A stretch of 64,000 bases of DNA, taken from positions 1,116,001 through 1,180,000 of the forward strand of contig NZ_AP025464.1 of the NCBI RefSeq assembly GCF_024347335.1, read 5' to 3'. The translations under genes were made by a program, and so were the position numbers. The first letter of the stretch is position 1. Every line of letters starts with the position of its first letter. Shown here piece by piece: positions 28,196 through 35,835 of this stretch. This DNA comes from Vibrio celticus. Lineage in GTDB: Bacteria > Pseudomonadota > Gammaproteobacteria > Enterobacterales > Vibrionaceae. A model generated the notes under the pieces. It saw only the letters and a program-made list of their open reading frames with translations. It was not told the origin of the DNA and did no database searches.

Positions 28196-28975
28196 ATGGA
28201 ACACCAACTAGACAACAACTGGAAGCACATCGAATGGGTATTAACCGACGTCGATGACACGCTCACTTGGCAAGGTTCACTCCCTCCAGAAACCCTGATT
28301 GCGTTACAAAAGCTGAGAGACAATGGAATCAAAGTGGTCGCTGTAACGGGAGCCTGTGCTGGTTGGTGTGACCATATTGCGCAGCTTTGGCCTGTCGATG
28401 CCGTGCTAGGAGAGAACGGCGCCTTCTTACTAGAGAAGCAAGATGGTGCATTACAACTCTCATCTGAAACACCGCTAGAACAAGTGCGTCAGAACCAAGC
28501 AAAGCTAAAACAAGAAGTTGAAGCGATCTTGTTGAGTTACCCTGACCTCTCGCTAACTTTGGATCAATCTTACCGCTTGTGTGAGGTCGCGATTGATATC
28601 GGCCAAAACCGTAAGCCTGTTGATCCTGAAACTGTTCAAGCGGTACTCGAAAGAATACACGCTTTAGGCGCACACGCGACGGCAAGTTCGATTCATATCA
28701 ACGCTTGGTACGGCGAACACTCAAAGAAAAACGCCGTGCACCGTTTCCTTGCTAATAAAGGCTTATCGCTTGAGCAAATCCACAATCAAGCCTGTTATGT
28801 CGGCGATTCAATGAATGATCAGCAGATGTTCGAATCACTTCCACTTGCCGTTGGCGTGGCAAACATTCAACATTATTGGGATAAGCTAGAGCATCATCCA
28901 AGCAGGGTGATGTCGCAGCCGGGTGGTTATGGGTTTGCAGAATTTGTGGATTCGCTGCTGGCAGTTAAAAGCTAG
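28196..28975 (+). CDS. HAD superfamily hydrolase (subclass IIB, Cof/sugar-phosphatase-like)
   Basis: 259 residues. Motif I is DVDDT with nucleophile D18 and acid D20, motif II is in VVAVTGACAGW, and motif IV is YVGDSMNDQQMF. The cap lies between motifs II and III and contains a typical IIB region (about 85-185). These enzymes remove phosphate from sugar phosphates or nucleotides; the substrate is unknown. It is a single gene ending near a bidirectional terminator that also ends the phn operon from the other side. Confidence 0.88.
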   Translation: MEHQLDNNWKHIEWVLTDVDDTLTWQGSLPPETLIALQKLRDNGIKVVAVTGACAGWCDHIAQLWPVDAVLGENGAFLLEKQDGALQLSSETPLEQVRQNQAKLKQEVEAILLSYPDLSLTLDQSYRLCEVAIDIGQNRKPVDPETVQAVLERIHALGAHATASSIHINAWYGEHSKKNAVHRFLANKGLSLEQIHNQACYVGDSMNDQQMFESLPLAVGVANIQHYWDKLEHHPSRVMSQPGGYGFAEFVDSLLAVKS

Positions 28976-29041
28976 ACACTTAAAAACGAGTCACGCCCTT
29001 CTACTTCTAACAAGGTCTTAGGTCACTCAATAGACATAAAA

Positions 29042-29080
29042 AAACGACCGCTAGGTAGACCGAAGTACCTAGGGTCGTTT
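29042..29080. terminator. Bidirectional terminator between the HAD gene and the phn operon
   Basis: AAACGACC-G-CTAGGTA pairs with TACCTAG-G-GTCGTTT around an 8-nt loop. The minus strand then has T7, so it is strongest for the phn transcript. Confidence 0.88.
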
Positions 29081-29151
29081 GAGCTTCAAAATGCTAGATA
29101 AGCTCTTAACTTTGACACATCACACAAAACACGCTGCATTTCACTATATGT

Positions 29152-29955
29152 TTATATGAGTTTGTTACGGATGTGGATCACCACTGCTTCTGCAACGATA
29201 ACCACTGCGAAGATACTCACTAATACCATCGAAACTTTTTGCCACTCAAAAAGGTTCTGCGCATCGTTTAGCACCACGCCAATACCACCAGCGCCCACTA
29301 ACCCCAATACCGCAGATTCACGCACATTGATGTCCCAACGGAACAACACGATGGAGTAGAATGCGGGCATAACTTGTGGCCAATACCCTTTAAGCAAGAT
29401 GCTCATCCAAGAAGCGCCGGTTGCGCGCAGAGCTTCGATAGGCCCCATGTTCACTTCGGCAATCGCTTCCGCTAACAGCTTCCCCACAAAGCCGATACTG
29501 CGAATGGCAATTGCCATAATGCCTGCGAGAACACCGGGGCCAAACAGTGCGATAAACAACAAAGCCCAAACCAATGAGTTCACAGAACGTGAAGACACCA
29601 GAAAGAATTGAGCCACCCAGTTCAGCGCTTTATTAGGTGTGATATTTGGCGCGTTCAACAACGCCAATGGAATCGCAAATATCAAGGTAAACAAGGTACC
29701 TAACGTCGCGATGTGCAGTGTCTCAATCATCGCTGCGTGAATCGACTCAGGATAGAAAGCGTAGTCCACTGGCACCATACGCTCGAACATGTCAGCAAAT
29801 TGCGCTGGCGCGTCGTATAGGAACTCAGGAATCACTTCAACCGTCTGCCAAGACCAAACAATCGCACACACTAAGCTAAGGTAAACGGCAAATCGAGCCA
29901 CGCGTTCGTTTGGTGTAAAACGCTGCCACTCTTTATCGATAGATGCAGTTGTCAT
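29152..29955 (-). CDS. phnE: Phosphonate-type ABC transporter permease (PhnE, second copy)
   Basis: 267 residues with about six membrane helices and the EAA-like loop LLAEAIAEVNMGPIEALRATGAS (core EALRATGAS) that contacts the ATPase, followed by NVRESAVLGLVGAGGIG, a hallmark of PhnE. It forms the channel together with the adjacent PhnE. Its ATG overlaps the upstream permease stop by one base. Two different PhnE subunits are common in this family. The substrate may be a phosphonate, phosphite or phosphate ester. Confidence 0.9.
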   Translation of the reverse strand: MTTASIDKEWQRFTPNERVARFAVYLSLVCAIVWSWQTVEVIPEFLYDAPAQFADMFERMVPVDYAFYPESIHAAMIETLHIATLGTLFTLIFAIPLALLNAPNITPNKALNWVAQFFLVSSRSVNSLVWALLFIALFGPGVLAGIMAIAIRSIGFVGKLLAEAIAEVNMGPIEALRATGASWMSILLKGYWPQVMPAFYSIVLFRWDINVRESAVLGLVGAGGIGVVLNDAQNLFEWQKVSMVLVSIFAVVIVAEAVVIHIRNKLI

Positions 29956-30779
29956 TAGAAGATTCTCCTAACAATGTTGGAAAGAAATTCACCCACAAGA
30001 ATCAGTGCGATAATGGTGATCAAAATAGCCGCGACGAAGTCGTAGTCAAAACGTTGGAATGCCGAGAACAATGTACCGCCAAGGCCACCCGCCCCCACGA
30101 TGCCAACCATGGTTGAGTTACGTAGATTCGAATCCAACTGGTAGCTAGCAAAGCCAATAAAACGCGTGAATACCTGAGGCATCACCGCATACAGAATAAC
30201 GCTGATGAAACTTGCGCCAGTTGCTTTAATCGCTTCAACCGGTTTAAAAGAGATCTCTTCGATAGCTTCAGCGAACAGCTTAGCGATGAAACCAATAGAT
30301 GCGAATACCAAGGTCAATATGCCTGCCAGAGCACCAAAGCCCACCGCTTTCACAAACAAGATGGCGATGATCACTGGGTGAAAAGAGCGACACAATGCAA
30401 TAAATCCACGAATGGGCGTTGATACGATTGAAGGCATCATATTTCTCGCGGCTAGCAAGCCTAGAAACAGTGAAATAACGATGCCAAAGAAACTTGAGAT
30501 AATCGCAATCTGTAAGCTTTCCGCTAACCCACTCAGTAGTAAACTGGTTCGCGAGAAATCAGGCGGAAACATTCGAGATAGTAACCGCTCACTTTCACCA
30601 AAACCGATGATCAAACGATCAAAGGTAAGCCCTAGCGTCGAGAAGCTGTAAAACAGATAAGCCACGATCCCAGTGATAATCGCACGGTTTGTCCATGACA
30701 CCTTGAATGGGTTTTCATGCTTCGCTGACGCCTGATTTGACGGTACGCTTGGCGATGAACTTGGGTTTAATCCAGCCAT
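29955..30779 (-). CDS. phnE: Phosphonate-type ABC transporter permease (PhnE, first copy)
   Basis: 274 residues. A Ser/Pro-rich cytosolic leader of about 28 residues precedes about six helices; the coupling loop contains EAIEEISFKPVEAIKATGAS (core VEAIKATGAS), and the end has LDSNLRNSTMVGIVGAGGLGG. It is homologous to the following permease and should form a heterodimer with it. It overlaps the ATPase gene by 13 nt, which indicates tight translational coupling in the order phnC-phnE-phnE. Confidence 0.9.
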   Translation of the reverse strand: MAGLNPSSSPSVPSNQASAKHENPFKVSWTNRAIITGIVAYLFYSFSTLGLTFDRLIIGFGESERLLSRMFPPDFSRTSLLLSGLAESLQIAIISSFFGIVISLFLGLLAARNMMPSIVSTPIRGFIALCRSFHPVIIAILFVKAVGFGALAGILTLVFASIGFIAKLFAEAIEEISFKPVEAIKATGASFISVILYAVMPQVFTRFIGFASYQLDSNLRNSTMVGIVGAGGLGGTLFSAFQRFDYDFVAAILITIIALILVGEFLSNIVRRIF

Positions 30780-31537
30780 GATTCACCCCCATAGATAATT
30801 TTTAGATCTTCCTCAGAAATACCTTCAGGGTTACCGTCGTAATGTACTTTGCCATTACACATACCGATGATGCGCTTGGCGTAACGCTTGGCTAAGTTCA
30901 CATCGTGAATGTTCACCAATACAGGAATATTTTTCTGCTCAGCGAAAGTTTCCATCAACTCCATGATCTCAACCGCGGTTTTCGGGTCGAGTGATGACGT
31001 CGGTTCGTCAGCAAGAAGAATGTAAGGGTCTTGCATCACCGCACGGGCGATACCGACACGCTGTCTTTGCCCGCCAGACAAGCTGTCGGCACGTTGGTTT
31101 GCAAAATCTTGCAGGCCAACAAATTCCAGTAACTCAAACGCTTTTGCTAAATCTTCAGCTGAGTAATTACGACGCCACGCATTCCAAGCGGTCATGTAAC
31201 CCAGACGACCACTCAACACGTTCTCGATAACCGTTAAACGCTCTACCAAGTTGTACTCTTGAAATACCATGCCGATATGACGGCGCTGTTTACGAAGTGC
31301 TTGACCTTTTAGTTGAGTCAGGTCTGCGCCATCAAAAATGATTTCACCTTGGCTTGGATCGTTAAGGCGATTTATACAGCGTAGAAGTGTGCTTTTACCT
31401 GTACCGGATGGGCCGATAATCGCGATGATGCCAGGCTCACCGATGTCTATATTAATGCCTTTAAGGATTGGCTTGCCTGCGACGTACTCGTGGAAAAGGT
31501 TGTTTATCTTTATTCCTTCATAGCTTGCTACGGCCAT
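30767..31537 (-). CDS. phnC: Phosphonate-type ABC transporter ATP-binding protein
   Basis: 256 residues with Walker A GPSGTGKST (near residue 39), Q-loop MVFQEYNLVERLTV, signature LSGGQRQRVGIARA, Walker B YILLADEPTSSLD and switch His in VNIHDVNLA. FQEYNLVERLTVIENVLSGRLG is the distinctive PhnC form (core EYNLVERLTV). AAGGAAA stands about 8 nt before the ATG. It is separated from phnD by 129 bp that hold two hairpins, so the binding protein is probably made in excess of the membrane parts. Confidence 0.93.
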   Translation of the reverse strand: MAVASYEGIKINNLFHEYVAGKPILKGINIDIGEPGIIAIIGPSGTGKSTLLRCINRLNDPSQGEIIFDGADLTQLKGQALRKQRRHIGMVFQEYNLVERLTVIENVLSGRLGYMTAWNAWRRNYSAEDLAKAFELLEFVGLQDFANQRADSLSGGQRQRVGIARAVMQDPYILLADEPTSSLDPKTAVEIMELMETFAEQKNIPVLVNIHDVNLAKRYAKRIIGMCNGKVHYDGNPEGISEEDLKIIYGGESWLD

Positions 31538-31569
31538 ACTGCATTTCCTTGTGCGAATTTTAGAATGCT

Positions 31570-31650
31570 CTATGCCCTACCCGCGAGGGCATAGATTCTT
31601 AGTTGAGGTAAGTGTTTTTAAAGGGCTCAGTCTTTCTAAAACTGAGCCTT
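31570..31650 (-). terminator. Two hairpins in the phnD-phnC gap, possible attenuator
   Basis: GGCTCAGT/ACTGAGCC (31624-31648) follows the phnD stop, and CTATGCCCT/AGGGCATAG (31570-31594, 7-nt loop) lies nearer phnC. Neither has a strong T run on the minus strand. They could stop part of the transcripts or protect the phnD mRNA 3' end. Confidence 0.6.
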
Positions 31651-31666
31651 CCAACTGAGTGAAGAA

Positions 31667-32707
31667 CTAACCGTTGTTTGCTTGTTTTGCTAGCTCAGCT
31701 GCTTTTTTCTTTGCGCGTTTAGCCGCATCTTTTTCAGCGAGCTTCTTAAGACCAGCTTTGGTGTAAGCCGTACCTGTCGCGTGGGCGATATCACGAATCA
31801 CGTCCCACTCTTCTTTGTAGCTGATTGGTGAGAAGCGGTCTGCACCTTTAAATGATGCACTCATCTCTGGAGTAAAGCGGTAGCTAAAGAAAGCTTCGTT
31901 GATCTTCTCAACAAGCTCTGGTTTTAGGTTGTACGCGTAACCAAAAGCAGACGTTGGGAAACGTGGGCTACGGTAGATGATCTTCAGTTCAGAATCGTCG
32001 ACACGACCTGCTGCTACCATACGATCGTAAACATCTGATGCCACCGGTGCTGCGTCATAGTCTCCATTGAAGACACCTAGAATCGATTGGTCATGCTTAC
32101 CTGAGTAAAGCACTTTGTAATCTTCATCTGGCACTAAACCTTTCGCTGGGAATAACGCACGTGGAGCTAGGTTGCCAGAGTTGGAAGATGCAGAAGTGTG
32201 TGCAACCTTTTTGCCTTTTAGATCAGCCATAGTATTGATACCGCTGTCTTTGCGCACGATCGTGATTAGGTTGTAGCCTTGGAAGCCAGACTCATCCCCC
32301 TTCACCGCAATTGGAACGTAACCTGCTAAGTTAACTGCGTAGCCTGTTGGGCCCGTAGAGAAACCTGCAACGTGCAGTCGACCAGAACGCATCGCTTCTA
32401 CTTGCGCAGAGTTCGAGTGAACTGTGTAGTAAATCACTCGCTTACCCGTGATTTTACTTAGGTGAGCTTGGAAATCCGCAAACGCATCTTTGTACAACGC
32501 AGGGTCTTCTACTGGCGTGTAGGTAAATACAAGCGTACTTGGGTCGTTCCACTCATCTGGGTTCTTTGGTGAATCGGCCACCAAATCTTGGTTTTCATCA
32601 CAGTATCGATCGTCTAACACACCACGGCTAGAGCAGTCGCTTGCCATAGCCATTGAAGGAAGTAGCAATGAGCTAGCGATTAACAGTCCTTTAACACTGA
32701 TTTTCAT
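31667..32707 (-). CDS. phnD: Periplasmic phosphate/phosphite/phosphonate-binding protein
   Basis: 346 residues. A signal peptide (MKISVKGLLIASSLLLPSMA) is cut near AMASD. The mature protein is a PhnD-type two-lobe binder: VEAMRSGRLHVAGFSTGPTGYAV (core GRLHVAGFSTGP), KKVAHTSASSNSGNLAPRA and GDYDAAPVAS. The Ser/Thr-rich SASSNSGN loop is where this family holds the phosphoryl group. The start is ATG 32707, with AAGG 7 nt upstream; a TTG two codons earlier lies too near that site. A sigma-54 promoter lies 46-61 bp upstream. The C-terminal Lys/Ala tail (AKRAKKKAAELAKQ) is unusual. Confidence 0.9.
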   Translation of the reverse strand: MKISVKGLLIASSLLLPSMAMASDCSSRGVLDDRYCDENQDLVADSPKNPDEWNDPSTLVFTYTPVEDPALYKDAFADFQAHLSKITGKRVIYYTVHSNSAQVEAMRSGRLHVAGFSTGPTGYAVNLAGYVPIAVKGDESGFQGYNLITIVRKDSGINTMADLKGKKVAHTSASSNSGNLAPRALFPAKGLVPDEDYKVLYSGKHDQSILGVFNGDYDAAPVASDVYDRMVAAGRVDDSELKIIYRSPRFPTSAFGYAYNLKPELVEKINEAFFSYRFTPEMSASFKGADRFSPISYKEEWDVIRDIAHATGTAYTKAGLKKLAEKDAAKRAKKKAAELAKQANNG

Positions 32708-32752
32708 ATTCAAACCTTACTTTTACTTATTGTTGAAAGTCACCTTCACTAT

Positions 32753-32768
32753 TGCAGCCTTTGTGCCA
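32753..32768 (-). promoter_or_regulatory. Sigma-54 promoter of phnD-phnC-phnE-phnE
   Basis: On the minus strand TGGCAC-AAAGGC-TGCA, with exactly 10 bases between the GG (-24) and GC (-12) pairs. The predicted mRNA start is about 30 nt before the phnD ATG. It matches the needs of the NtrC-type activator encoded downstream of it in the cluster. Confidence 0.82.
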
Positions 32769-32827
32769 CCTTTTTATATCTTTAATTTCAGCAACTTAAA
32801 TAAAAACCCTCACTTTCAAATTACTTT

Positions 32828-32870
32828 TGAGTCATTCGTGTCCAACTCAAAACCCATCATTTGGGTCATT
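32828..32870 (-). promoter_or_regulatory. Putative upstream activator sites for phnD
   Basis: TCATTCG (32832-32838) and GGGTCATT (32863-32870), 60-100 bp upstream of the sigma-54 promoter. The same two words in the same order occur upstream of the phosphodiesterase gene. Their role as activator sites is inference. Confidence 0.45.
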
Positions 32871-32892
32871 TCTGTCTCGTCGATTTCAGTGG

Positions 32893-32918
32893 TTAAAAAA
32901 AGAGCCCGAAGGCTCTTT
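32893..32918 (-). terminator. Terminator of the phosphodiesterase gene
   Basis: Perfect 8-bp arms AAAGAGCC/GGCTCTTT with a CGAA (minus strand TTCG) tetraloop and T7 on the minus strand, 92 bp past the stop. It isolates this gene from the phnD promoter. Confidence 0.88.
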
Positions 32919-33009
32919 GGTTCCCTGCTTTTTCTTTTGTTATTCTTTAGTTAAGCGCTCTCTATACAAACGCCATAATTAGCGGGCGTAACAGCGCACT
33001 CAGAAGAAC

Positions 33010-34230
33010 CTAAGCGTCGCTGTCCATGCAGTTTGCGTAATAAGTTACCGTTGCAGGCCAATCGCTGAATACGCCCATCACACCAACATCTTGTGCCAGC
33101 ACATCAAGCATTTTCATCATATCGCCGTCATTGTTGATACCGTCTTTCACGCTCTTGTAGTACCAACCACCACCTTGCGCTAGTGGGCCAGAACGTTCCA
33201 ATGTCCATGCGATAATGTCGAGGTCAGCATCCTTAGCAAGCTTGGCGTAGTTAGACGCAACCAGTTCGTTGTTTTCGTCTAAATCAACCAGAGCAAACAG
33301 AGGTGGTGCGATGATATTCACACCCGCATCGTGCAGCTCTTTCATATTCTCAACGGACGCGACAAAGTCCGCTTGTTCGTAAACACGGTCATCAAGATAA
33401 ACGGCTTGTTTGCCGAACTTCGGTGCTTCTTTGATCCAGTACTTCACATCATCCAAGTTGAATGACTGTAGGTAAGTATCAGAAGGCTCGAAGCCCGCCT
33501 GTTTCAGTTCATCCACCAACTTTTGCGCGTACATCTCTTGGCTAAAGCCATTGAAAGGCATGTCTACTGCTGCCGATTTCAATTCAGGTGTGACCTTCAC
33601 GCCGTGCTCTTTAAACAATGCCGCACTTTCTGCGTGTGTCATCAATGTCCCACTTTGGCTGTAGAGATCGGTTCTCCAACCTGGAGTCCCGTTCATGTAC
33701 TCTTCAACCGTGGTGGCTTTTGGATTCGCACCATCCATTTTCCCTTTAAGAGTCTTAAACTCCGCTAGTGTGAAATCAGAGGTACGACACTCAACCTGAG
33801 CATCTTCGCCTGTCGCTGGGTTAGCCGGCGTGAACGGTGTTGAACACTTCTTAGCGAGATCGGGATGCGCCAAAACATCGGTTGTGGTGTGCAGGTCACT
33901 TTGAGAATGCCGACACACCAATTCCTTATCTTTAGTAAAGGTTACATCACACTCTACGACACCCGCTCCCATCTGAATCGCCGCTAAGTAAGATTCTTTG
34001 GTGTGCTCGGGAAACTGCATTGCAGCTCCGCGATGCCCAATAGAAAAATCGCTACGATGAAATGGTCCTTCGCTACAACTGAGCAGCTTGGTTTTCAAAG
34101 GGCTCTCGTCCATATTGTTGACTAAAAAGAGGGGACGAGGTCCTAGGTTTGCTGACTCTGTAGCCGCCCATGCTGTCATTGAGCTAACGCCGAGTATCAG
34201 AGCAATCGAACCTTTCAGTATTTGCTTCAT
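33010..34230 (-). CDS. Secreted glycerophosphodiester phosphodiesterase (GlpQ-like)
   Basis: 406 residues. The signal peptide MKQILKGSIALILGVSSM ends near AWA. The GDPD fold shows IGHRGAAMQFPEHT (catalytic His and Arg), VVECDVTFTKD (metal-binding E and D) and CRHSQSD. Such enzymes cut glycerophosphodiesters to glycerol 3-phosphate and an alcohol in the periplasm. The start is ATG 34230, with AAGGAGA 6 nt upstream. It has its own sigma-54 promoter and terminator, and lies between the Phn importer and its two-component regulators, so hydrolysis and import are likely linked. Confidence 0.9.
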   Translation of the reverse strand: MKQILKGSIALILGVSSMTAWAATESANLGPRPLFLVNNMDESPLKTKLLSCSEGPFHRSDFSIGHRGAAMQFPEHTKESYLAAIQMGAGVVECDVTFTKDKELVCRHSQSDLHTTTDVLAHPDLAKKCSTPFTPANPATGEDAQVECRTSDFTLAEFKTLKGKMDGANPKATTVEEYMNGTPGWRTDLYSQSGTLMTHAESAALFKEHGVKVTPELKSAAVDMPFNGFSQEMYAQKLVDELKQAGFEPSDTYLQSFNLDDVKYWIKEAPKFGKQAVYLDDRVYEQADFVASVENMKELHDAGVNIIAPPLFALVDLDENNELVASNYAKLAKDADLDIIAWTLERSGPLAQGGGWYYKSVKDGINNDGDMMKMLDVLAQDVGVMGVFSDWPATVTYYANCMDSDA

Positions 34231-34337
34231 GTTTGTATCTCCTTGCAACAAGCAATTATTTTTCTAATTTCCTTAATACGGTCATTTCTACCTTCTATGA
34301 GATGACCTCATGTGGGCAGGTGCCACAATGTAGGGAT

Positions 34338-34353
34338 TGCACGCTTTGTGCCA
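34338..34353 (-). promoter_or_regulatory. Sigma-54 promoter of the phosphodiesterase gene
   Basis: On the minus strand TGGCAC-AAAGCG-TGCA, again with 10 bases between GG and GC. It is nearly the same as the phnD promoter (TGGCACAAAG shared). The leader is about 95 nt and contains the imperfect inverted repeat ATGAG-N5-CTCAT. Confidence 0.82.
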
Positions 34354-34390
34354 AATGTTAAAACTCTTTTATTACAATTACTTGAAACAG

Positions 34391-34423
34391 TTAATCATTC
34401 GACTAAATGATAAATGGGTCATT
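34391..34423 (-). promoter_or_regulatory. Putative upstream activator sites for the phosphodiesterase gene
   Basis: TCATTCG (34395-34401) and GGGTCATT (34416-34423), 40-70 bp upstream of the sigma-54 promoter. The spacing between the two words is 10 bp (one helical turn) shorter than at phnD. Confidence 0.45.
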
Positions 34424-34482
34424 GTTGTCTTGTGCTTTTCTTTTGACCTTGCTCTTTGCTCCTCAAGAACCAAGTTAATGAG

Positions 34483-35835
34483 TTAGGCTTTAAAACTCTC
34501 TTTATCCAACTGGTGTTTTTTCATTTTTCGATAAAGCGTTTTGCGTGGCAGATTAAGCTTACTCGAGACCTCATTGATATTGCCTGCGCTCTCTATCAAG
34601 GCTTCGGTTAACACATTTCTCTCGTACTGCTCCATCTGCTTTTCAAAAGCGAAATCTTCTCCGGACGCTTCACAAGTTGGCGATTGAAGATCAAAGCCAT
34701 CACCGACGATACCCAACACAAATCGATCAGCGACATTACGTAGTTCACGCACATTGCCCGGCCATTCATGTCGGCATAGCTGCTGAATTTGTTCCGGGTA
34801 GATCGTCGAAGGACGTGTCTTGTATTTATGACTCGCTTGAATCACAAAATGGCGAAACAGCACCTGAATGTCTTCTTTTCTTTGACGCAATGCAGGAAGG
34901 TTTAAGCTCGCAATGTTAAGGCGATAGAAGAGATCGGCTCTGAATTCTCCAGACTCACTCAAGCTCGCGAGATCAGCTTTACTAGCGGCTACCACGACGA
35001 TGCCGACAGGTATCAACTCGTTACCACCAACACGCTCAATCATTCGCTCTTGAATCACACGCAACAATTTGATCTGCACGGCAATCGGCATGCTTTCAAT
35101 TTCATCGAGAAACAGAGTCCCGCCATTGGCTTGTTCTATTTTGCCAATACGCTTCTTGTTCGCGCTAGTAAACGAACCCGCTTCATGGCCAAACAACTCA
35201 CTCTCAATAATGCTTTCTGTCATGCCGCCACAGTTAATTGCGACAAATGGTTTAGTCTTACGACGACTGAATTGATGCAGAGCGCGAGCTATCACCTCTT
35301 TACCCGTTCCCGTTTCTCCATTGATAATGGTATCGACGCCAGTATGTGCTAAAGCGAGTACTTGCTTACGTATCGTATCCATCGCTGTTGATTGGCCAAT
35401 AACCACAGACTCTATCGGTAGCTCCTCTTGCTCATCGCCATCCGAGGTTGAAGGGCAATTGTGTTGACATTGGGTAATCGCCAAATCAAGCTTCTCCACC
35501 AGCTCACTCGAACTAAGCGGTTTTTCCAAAAAGTCGAAAGCACCAAGCTTCATCGCTTCGATCGCCATTGGGATATCGCCATGACCACTCATCAATAAAA
35601 CGGGCACATTCGGGGCTCGGTGTTGGATTGAGCTCAACAGCGTTAAACCGTCCACTTTCGGCATGCGAACATCACACAACACCACCGACTGACTGTTTGC
35701 TTTGAGTGATTTAAGGCCAAGGTTAGGATCGGTAAAGCTAGTGACGCTAAACCCTTCGAGCTCCAACATTTCACTCACTGCTTCAACAACGTCTGTTTCA
35801 TCGTCGATAAGAATTATGTGTTTTTCTGAAGTCAT
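34483..35835 (-). CDS. Sigma-54-dependent response regulator (DctD/NtrC type)
   Basis: 450 residues. The receiver domain (1-120) has phospho-acceptor D55 (VVLCDVRMP). The AAA+ domain has Walker A GETGTGKE (173-180) and Walker B GGTLFLDEIE. A Fis-type HTH ends the protein (SSKLNLPRKTLYRKMKKH). The sigma-54 contact loop reads GSFTSA (220-225) in place of the usual GAFTGA. The closest layout is DctD. It overlaps the kinase gene by 4 nt. The matched sigma-54 promoters at phnD and the phosphodiesterase gene are the likely targets. Confidence 0.9.
   Translation of the reverse strand: MTSEKHIILIDDETDVVEAVSEMLELEGFSVTSFTDPNLGLKSLKANSQSVVLCDVRMPKVDGLTLLSSIQHRAPNVPVLLMSGHGDIPMAIEAMKLGAFDFLEKPLSSSELVEKLDLAITQCQHNCPSTSDGDEQEELPIESVVIGQSTAMDTIRKQVLALAHTGVDTIINGETGTGKEVIARALHQFSRRKTKPFVAINCGGMTESIIESELFGHEAGSFTSANKKRIGKIEQANGGTLFLDEIESMPIAVQIKLLRVIQERMIERVGGNELIPVGIVVVAASKADLASLSESGEFRADLFYRLNIASLNLPALRQRKEDIQVLFRHFVIQASHKYKTRPSTIYPEQIQQLCRHEWPGNVRELRNVADRFVLGIVGDGFDLQSPTCEASGEDFAFEKQMEQYERNVLTEALIESAGNINEVSSKLNLPRKTLYRKMKKHQLDKESFKA

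Noticed and set aside
34314..34326. Second TGGCAC near the phosphodiesterase promoter
   Set aside because: The -12 GC is absent at the needed distance, so it is not a second sigma-54 promoter.
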